Source: Anaerolineales bacterium
GTDB lineage: Bacteria > Chloroflexota > Anaerolineae > Anaerolineales > Anaerolineaceae
NCBI GenBank assembly: GCA_020060485.1
Contig: JAGVAB010000057.1
Span: forward strand, 1 to 11,920
Reading direction: 5' to 3'
DNA length: 11,920 bases
Shown piece after piece: positions 8,120 to 11,920 of this stretch; the stretch's first letter is position 1, and each line of letters starts with the position of its first letter. Under the pieces are notes generated by a model. The model had not been told where the DNA came from. It saw only the letters and a list, made by a program, of their open reading frames with translations, and made no database searches. The position numbers were made by a program, and so were the translations under genes.

Positions 8120-9172
8120 TCAGACAGGTACATCGTCAATCACCTGCTGCAGGGTGGAAAGCCCCAGGTCTTTCTTGTCCAGAAAGGCCACTGCGCCGGA
8201 TTGCAGCCCCTGGCGGTGGAATTCCCTGTCGGGGTAAGCGCTGATCAGGATGATGCGGGTGTGGGGGCGGATGGCCTTGATGCGGCGCACACAACTGATG
8301 CCATCCACATCTCCCAGTACGACATCCACCAGGGCAAGCTGCAGGTCGATCTTTTCGGCAATGTTGACCGCGTCTTGAATATCCACTGCTTCGTAAATCG
8401 TGGCCCGCGGGCAGAGCTTGCCGATCATGCGCTGGAGCTGTTTGCGATAGCGGGCGTTGTCATCCACAACCAGAATGGTCATGCTCTTTTGAGAACCAGT
8501 CATTCCGATGATTTCCACCTGGGCCGCGTCCTGTCCGGGGGTGCCCAGAATTTGCGGATAGCGCATGATGAAATTGGCAGCTTCCAGGCGGCTTTGCACG
8601 CCCAGCAGGCGGTAGAGACGGGTCAGGTGGTTTTCAATGGTTTTGATGCTCAGGCCAGTCTTCTGGGCGATGGATTGGTTGTCCAGACCCTGTTGCAGAT
8701 ATTGCAGCAAGGCGCGTTGGCGGTTGGTGAGGGTGGGCATGGATTCGGCGGTTGGGGAAGGACTGACCAGTTTGTCAATCAGTGAGCTGGTGATCCAGCG
8801 TTCGCCAGCCAGCACGCGCTGCACAGCCAGCTTGAGATCATTTAGCGGCTGATCTTTCATGTGATAGCCGTTCACCCCTGCCCCCAGCAGCCCCTGGACA
8901 TAAATATCATCGTCATAGGCGCTGACCACCAGGATCTTTAGCTGAGGGTAAAGGGCTCTGATCTTGCGGATGGCAGTGATTGGTTCAAAATCCGGCATGG
9001 TGACATCGATCAACAAACAGTCGATCTTCTGGTTTTCAAGCGCTGAGAAGAGCTGCAAGCCATCGTCCACCTCGCTGACACATTCAATGCCCGGGATTTC
9101 TTCGATGGTCTTGCGGATGCCTGCCCGCACAACAGCATGGTCATCTGCCAGGAGGATGCTTGCGTTTGCCAT
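8120..9172 (-). CDS. response regulator, receiver - LuxR HTH - receiver
   Basis: A 350-residue DNA-binding response regulator with an extra C-terminal receiver. Residues 1-125 are a NarL/FixJ-type receiver: acidic pair D10 D11, phospho-acceptor D56 (LLIDVTMPD), S84 and K106. Residues about 147-201 are a LuxR/GerE helix-turn-helix (LTNRQRALLQYLQQG, SIAQKTGLSIKTIENHL). After a linker, residues about 231-350 form a second receiver with D237 D238, phospho-acceptor D283 (ALVDVVLGD), S311 and K333. Both receivers have all expected residues. NarL-type regulators normally end after the HTH at about 210-220 residues. The frame is continuous and no ribosome site precedes M231, so the second receiver is a fusion, not a separate gene. 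The gene is divergent from the HisKA_3 kinase gene, the kinase class that normally pairs with NarL-type regulators, so they are very likely partners. An extended -10 lies so close to the ATG that the mRNA is predicted leaderless. Confidence 0.92.
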   Translation of the reverse strand: MANASILLADDHAVVRAGIRKTIEEIPGIECVSEVDDGLQLFSALENQKIDCLLIDVTMPDFEPITAIRKIRALYPQLKILVVSAYDDDIYVQGLLGAGVNGYHMKDQPLNDLKLAVQRVLAGERWITSSLIDKLVSPSPTAESMPTLTNRQRALLQYLQQGLDNQSIAQKTGLSIKTIENHLTRLYRLLGVQSRLEAANFIMRYPQILGTPGQDAAQVEIIGMTGSQKSMTILVVDDNARYRKQLQRMIGKLCPRATIYEAVDIQDAVNIAEKIDLQLALVDVVLGDVDGISCVRRIKAIRPHTRIILISAYPDREFHRQGLQSGAVAFLDKKDLGLSTLQQVIDDVPV

Positions 9173-9178
9173 GCCCTA

Positions 9179-9187
9179 TTTATACCA
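9179..9187 (-). promoter_or_regulatory. extended -10 promoter, predicted leaderless transcript
   Basis: TGGTATAAA on the - strand matches the extended -10 form TGnTATAAT at all but the last base. Only 6 nt separate it from the ATG at 9172, so transcription would start at or within a base or two of the start codon. No Shine-Dalgarno sequence stands at a useful distance (only AGGG, 1-2 nt away), consistent with leaderless translation. No clear -35 is seen. Confidence 0.5.
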
Positions 9188-9190
9188 CTG

Positions 9191-9201
9191 AAGCCGGGCT
9201 T
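9191..9201. promoter_or_regulatory. 11-bp palindrome in the kinase/regulator divergent region
   Basis: AAGCC-G-GGCTT is a perfect palindrome lying between the -10 and the expected -35 position of the response-regulator promoter. A protein bound there would block RNA polymerase, so it is a candidate operator, possibly for autoregulation. The bound factor is unknown. Confidence 0.35.
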
Positions 9202-9308
9202 GCATAGTGAAAATGATCGGGGTCTCTGCGATTTGCTGTGGAAGACGGGGCTGGTGGGCCATCTGGTGCAGATGTGTGTCGGTCAGGGATGGCTGTTTGG
9301 AAATCATG

Positions 9309-9314
9309 TATAAT
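9309..9314 (+). promoter_or_regulatory. candidate -10 box for the ABC-kinase gene
   Basis: A perfect TATAAT preceded directly by TG; no clear -35 at 16-18 bp. Transcription would begin near 9321. This makes the upstream ATG at 9306 unlikely as a start and leaves either the ATG at 9330 (leader of about 9 nt, no ribosome site) or the TTG at 9369 with its AAGGA ribosome site. Confidence 0.4.
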
Positions 9315-9368
9315 GACTCTCAGATCAAGATGAACCAGTTGGCGGCCAGCCTGTGCGGGAAGGATACC

Positions 9369-10997
9369 TTGGAAACGACAAAACCACTCTTGCGTGTGAT
9401 GAACCTGTCCAAATCATTTGGTACTTTGCCTGTGATCCGGCGGGTGAGTTTTGATATCCAACCCGGGGAAGTGGTGGGGCTGACAGGCAGCATTGGTTCG
9501 GGGAAGTCTGTGCTGGCAATGATGGTGGCAGGCATGTACCAGCCAGATGAGGGCAGCATTCTGTTTGATGGGAAATTGATGGGTTGGCCGTTTTCGGCTC
9601 AAACTCTGGGGATTGGGGTAATCTACCAAAAGCCCATTCTGAACGATTTATACGATGTGGTCAGCAATATTTTCCTGGGCAACGAAATTGGCTGGCCGTC
9701 GAAATGGGGGTCGCTCAAGATCCTGGATAATCCGCACATGGAGCAGGAGGCGCTGCGCATTCTCAACCTGCTTGGGGTGCAGGTGAAATCGCTGCATGAG
9801 AAAGTCTATAATCTTTCGGGTGAGCAGCGCCAAATGATCTCGGTGGCGCGTGTTTTGACCAATGCGGTCAAGATGGTGATCGTTGACGAACCGAATGTCA
9901 TGCTGAGCTATCCATATCAGCAGCGCCTGCTGGGGTTGATCCAGAGATGGAGCGATGCCGGGGTGGCGGTGATCTTCAGCTCCAATAATCTGGATGATTT
10001 GTTCGCGGTGACTGACCGCATCCTGATCCTGCATCAGGGATTCAAGGCTGCCGACCTGCGCACAGACGAGACCACGCGGGAAGAAGTGGTCAGTCTTTTG
10101 CTGGGCTCCACAGAAACCCAACATAGTAACATCAATGCCATTTGGGATTATGATAACTATGACCGCATTCGCGAGTATAACGAGAAACTGCGTTATTACC
10201 AGATGCTGCTGGGACAGGACCTGACAAATGAGCCCACTTTGAACCGTCAACTGGCAGAACAACTGGCCGAGCAGGTGCAGGCGCTGGACCAGGTCAACCT
10301 GGTGTTGATCGAGGCGCAGCGCCGGCTATTGACCGAGCGCGAGCAGGAGCGAAAGCTCGTGGCCCGCGAACTTCACGACCAGGTGATCCAGGATCTGTTG
10401 AGCATTAATTATGAACTGGAAGAAATGGAGACCGAGCGGAAAGTCTCGGTGGATGTAGCCAGTGATCTGGACGAGATCCGCCAGGGGATCCGGGAACTGG
10501 TTGATAACCTGCGCCAGATCTGCGGCAACTTGCGGCCGCCTACGATCGATAGTCTGGGTCTGGGTGCGGCTTTGAAATCCTTTACCAGAGATTGGACTGC
10601 GCGCACCAGCATTCAGGTGGAGCTTGATCTGGATGAAAATCTTGGCCGTCTGCCAGAGGCTTCTGAGTTGAGCATTTTCCGCATCGTCCAGGAGGGGCTC
10701 AACAATATCTGGCGGCATGCGCATGCTACTCAAGTTAAGGTTTCCTTAAAACACACTTCTCCACGCTCCTTGATGATCTCCTTGCAGGATAATGGACTCG
10801 GCTTGCGCAAGGATTTTGACATGGCAGATCTGGCAGCCAAAGGTCATTATGGATTGATCGGCATCAGTGAACGCGTGGCGATCCTGGGAGGGCGTTTTCG
10901 CCTGCAGGATATGCCGGATGGCGGGGCGCTGCTTTTGGTGGAAATACCGCATCCCAGAGTGGATGCCGGCCCGAATAGTCTGGAGACCATCTCTTAA
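9369..10997 (+). CDS. sugar-type ABC ATPase fused to HisKA_3 histidine kinase
   Basis: A soluble 542-residue fusion, with no membrane segment. Residues 1-245 form one ABC ATPase domain of the CUT2 (RbsA/XylG/MglA) type: Walker A GSIGSGKS (40-47), Q-loop Q87 in IYQKP, NIFLG, signature LSGEQ (149-153), Walker B VIVDEP with D173 and E174. The D-loop is altered (NVMLS), and the H-loop histidine is Asn (N206 in SSNNL), so hydrolysis is probably weak. True CUT2 ATPases have two such halves; here the second is replaced by a coiled coil (about 258-332) and a NarL-type kinase: ARELHDQVIQDL with phospho-acceptor H336, then HATPase_c with N446 (EGLNNIWRHA), DNGLGL (D474) and GLIGISERV (495-503). TTG at 9369 was chosen because AAGGA lies 4 nt before it, TATAAT lies upstream, and family members begin about this far before the domain. 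ATGs at 9306 and 9330 are alternatives. Likely partner: the divergent response regulator. A sugar-binding protein gene follows. Confidence 0.9.
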   Translation: METTKPLLRVMNLSKSFGTLPVIRRVSFDIQPGEVVGLTGSIGSGKSVLAMMVAGMYQPDEGSILFDGKLMGWPFSAQTLGIGVIYQKPILNDLYDVVSNIFLGNEIGWPSKWGSLKILDNPHMEQEALRILNLLGVQVKSLHEKVYNLSGEQRQMISVARVLTNAVKMVIVDEPNVMLSYPYQQRLLGLIQRWSDAGVAVIFSSNNLDDLFAVTDRILILHQGFKAADLRTDETTREEVVSLLLGSTETQHSNINAIWDYDNYDRIREYNEKLRYYQMLLGQDLTNEPTLNRQLAEQLAEQVQALDQVNLVLIEAQRRLLTEREQERKLVARELHDQVIQDLLSINYELEEMETERKVSVDVASDLDEIRQGIRELVDNLRQICGNLRPPTIDSLGLGAALKSFTRDWTARTSIQVELDLDENLGRLPEASELSIFRIVQEGLNNIWRHAHATQVKVSLKHTSPRSLMISLQDNGLGLRKDFDMADLAAKGHYGLIGISERVAILGGRFRLQDMPDGGALLLVEIPHPRVDAGPNSLETIS

Positions 10998-11002
10998 ATT
11001 TT

Positions 11003-11030
11003 GGGGGAAATCCCCCTGTCAATTAGGGGG
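11003..11030. terminator. G/C-tract hairpins after the kinase stop, mutually exclusive
   Basis: GGGGG (11003-11007) can pair with CCCCC (11012-11016) across AAAT; the same CCCCCT (11012-11017) can instead pair with AGGGGG (11025-11030) across 7 nt. The stop codon is 6 nt upstream. No T-tract follows, so termination is a guess from position; alternatively the pair could act as an RNA switch. Confidence 0.4.
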
Positions 11031-11060
11031 AATGTAAGTGGACTCTGTCTTCCAATTTTG

Positions 11061-11082
11061 TTAACATCAAATTAACATCAAA
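11061..11082. repeat. perfect tandem repeat, 2 x 11 bp
   Basis: TTAACATCAAA occurs twice head to tail without a gap (11061-11071 and 11072-11082). An 11-bp period is about one helical turn, the usual spacing of direct-repeat operators bound by response-regulator dimers (for example the PHO box). It lies 255 bp upstream of the -35 of the sugar-binding protein gene. It could be a binding site for the divergent response regulator or just a small duplication. Confidence 0.6.
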
Positions 11083-11257
11083 TGATCTCGCCAGCAGCTT
11101 GCTGGAGAACGATTTCTATTGATCAGGCTGGTCTGGCATTGATCTTCCCATTACTGTGCACGAAACATTATATTGGTGGTTTTCAAATCAGGTGTTGCTG
11201 AAATCATGTCAACCGGGAAGGGGGAAGGCTCCCTTCAGCATTTCTGACAGAGAAGGG

Positions 11258-11316
11258 GTGTTTGCCCCAGCATTGGGTATATCGGTCCTGGAACATGAGA
11301 TTTGAATGGCAAACAC
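11258..11316. repeat. 9-bp inverted repeat upstream of the sugar operon promoter
   Basis: GTGTTTGCC (11258-11266) is inverted exactly at 11308-11316 (GGCAAACAC), 41 bp apart. The left arm also sits in a local hairpin GGGG-TGTTTG-CCCC (11255-11268). The right arm ends 21 bp before the -35 box, so a looping repressor or activator pair could use it. Operator function is inference. Confidence 0.4.
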
Positions 11317-11337
11317 GGCCTCTCGCCAAATTCATAA

Positions 11338-11367
11338 TTGAGAAAGGAGACGTATATCAGATATAAT
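11338..11367 (+). promoter_or_regulatory. sigma70-type promoter of the sugar-binding protein gene
   Basis: TTGAGA (11338-11343), an 18-bp spacer and TATAAT (11362-11367) match the sigma70 consensus at 11 of 12 positions. Transcription would start near 11374, giving a leader of about 67 nt before the ATG at 11441. This is the best promoter match in the window and shows the sugar-binding gene need not depend on readthrough from the kinase gene. Confidence 0.75.
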
Positions 11368-11440
11368 TGAAAAGCCAACAAAGTTCCCGAAAAAAGCTTC
11401 ACTATCAACAGTCTGTAAAACCTACTAAAGGAGATTGGTA

Positions 11441-11920
11441 ATGTACAAGAAGAGTTCGTTGTTTACTTTGATGGCCATCCTGATCGTGGCGGCAATGGTA
11501 TTGTCGTCATGCAAACCGGCAGCGCCTGCACCGGCCGAAGGCCCGGAAGTTGTTGAAGGCAAGCTGGCAGTTGGTATCGTTCTGCCGACCAAGGACGAGC
11601 CGCGCTGGATCCAGGATGAAACCCGCTTCAAGGATGCTTTGACCATTGCTGGCTACGATGTGGAGATCCTTTTCTCCCAGGGTTCATCGGCCAAGGAAAA
11701 AGAGAATGTAGAAGCCTTGATCACCAAGGGTGTTCAAGTTCTCATCATTTGCCCACATGACGGCAACGCCGCCGCGGCGGCCGTGGAAGAAGCACGGGCA
11801 GCCGGGGTGAAGGTCATTTCGTATGACCGCCTGATCACCGGCACCGAGGCAGTGGACTACTACGTGACCTTCGACAGTGTAGCCGTGGGCGCCAAGCAGG
11901 GCCAGTATCTGGCGGACCGC
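11441..11920 (+). CDS. ChvE/XylF-like monosaccharide-binding lipoprotein (partial)
   Basis: The first 160 residues of a periplasmic-type sugar-binding protein; the gene runs off the right edge. A lipoprotein signal is clear: MYKKSSL, a hydrophobic core, then LSSC with the lipidated cysteine C24, followed by an Ala/Pro-rich tether. The mature part begins LAVGIVLPTKDEPRWIQDE, and continues with VQVLIICPHDG, VKVISYDRLI and DYYVTFDSVAVG, the pattern of the ChvE and XylF branch of type-1 sugar-binding proteins (PTKxxxRW, YDRLI, FD near the ligand pocket). These bind xylose, glucose, galactose or arabinose and deliver them to a CUT2 permease with an RbsA/XylG ATPase, which I expect just right of the window. 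AAAGGAG lies 7 nt before the ATG. The upstream ABC-kinase fusion carries a domain of the same ATPase family, linking it to this transporter. Confidence 0.92.
   Translation, partial: MYKKSSLFTLMAILIVAAMVLSSCKPAAPAPAEGPEVVEGKLAVGIVLPTKDEPRWIQDETRFKDALTIAGYDVEILFSQGSSAKEKENVEALITKGVQVLIICPHDGNAAAAAVEEARAAGVKVISYDRLITGTEAVDYYVTFDSVAVGAKQGQYLADR

Larger units (their letters stand above)
10998..11337. other. non-coding regulatory region before sugar-binding gene
   Basis: No credible gene is seen here. Besides the elements listed separately, it holds a hairpin CCAGCA-GCT-TGCTGG (11091-11105), two copies of ATTGATC 20 bp apart (11118-11124 and 11138-11144, two helical turns) and a stem TGCTGAA/TTCAGCA (11196-11202 with 11234-11240) whose loop can also pair GAAGGG with CCCTTC. 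Together these suggest a dense upstream control region; no known riboswitch was recognised. Confidence 0.5.

Noticed and set aside
8120..8482. The second receiver as a separate CheY-like gene starting at M231
   Set aside because: The frame is continuous with the HTH part and no Shine-Dalgarno sequence stands at a useful spacing before that ATG.
8090..8785. A 231-codon + strand frame antisense to the response regulator
   Set aside because: The opposite strand encodes an unmistakable receiver-HTH-receiver protein.
10998..11440. A riboswitch or small RNA in the long region before the sugar-binding gene
   Set aside because: Stems exist, but no known riboswitch core was recognised and most of the region lies upstream of a near-consensus promoter.

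Overview
The window looks like a chromosomal stretch from a moderately GC-rich anaerobic or facultative bacterium, most likely Chloroflexota (Anaerolineae-like). This rests on gene content: a 7TM-PAS-GGDEF protein, a CoA-disulfide-reductase sulfur-relay fusion, a GH1 glucosidase, and a CUT2-type sugar system with its own two-component pair. The taxonomic call is inference; no rRNA or marker gene is present.

Layout. (1) 1-322: non-coding, with a 13-bp inverted repeat and, just before the first gene, two candidate operators. (2) 323-3158, + strand: a two-gene operon of an ArsR-family repressor and an 821-residue fusion of CoA-disulfide reductase, rhodanese, TusA and DsrE2 modules. It looks like a persulfide-handling enzyme with a thiol-bearing regulator. 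(3) 3216-5365, - strand: a 7TM-PAS-GGDEF diguanylate cyclase followed by an unrecognised 164-aa protein, convergent with the sulfur operon across a perfect 42-bp palindrome. (4) 5366-6872, + strand: a divergent promoter region, then a GH1 beta-glycosidase reading frame interrupted by one amber codon at a conserved Trp. (5) 6915-8012, - strand: a PLP enzyme of the alpha-oxoamine synthase family, substrate unknown. (6) 8120-11920: a divergent signalling pair and the start of a sugar uptake operon.

The last block is the most unusual part. The + strand kinase gene encodes a single CUT2-type (RbsA/XylG-like) ABC ATPase domain joined by a coiled coil to a HisKA_3/HATPase_c histidine kinase, with no membrane segment. 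The ABC H-loop histidine is replaced by Asn. Divergent from it lies a response regulator with receiver-LuxR HTH-receiver order, both receivers having complete phosphorylation sites, and a promoter that predicts a leaderless mRNA. Downstream of the kinase, after a 443-nt regulatory region with a tandem 11-bp repeat and a good sigma70 promoter, begins a ChvE-like monosaccharide-binding lipoprotein that runs off the window. I infer a sugar-sensing circuit in which the kinase's ABC domain docks on, or competes for, a sugar permease and reports transport state to the response regulator. That is a hypothesis; the domain architectures are read directly from the sequence.

Gene ends often carry GC-rich hairpins without a T-tract; only one conventional hairpin-plus-T terminator was seen (8060-8079, - strand).
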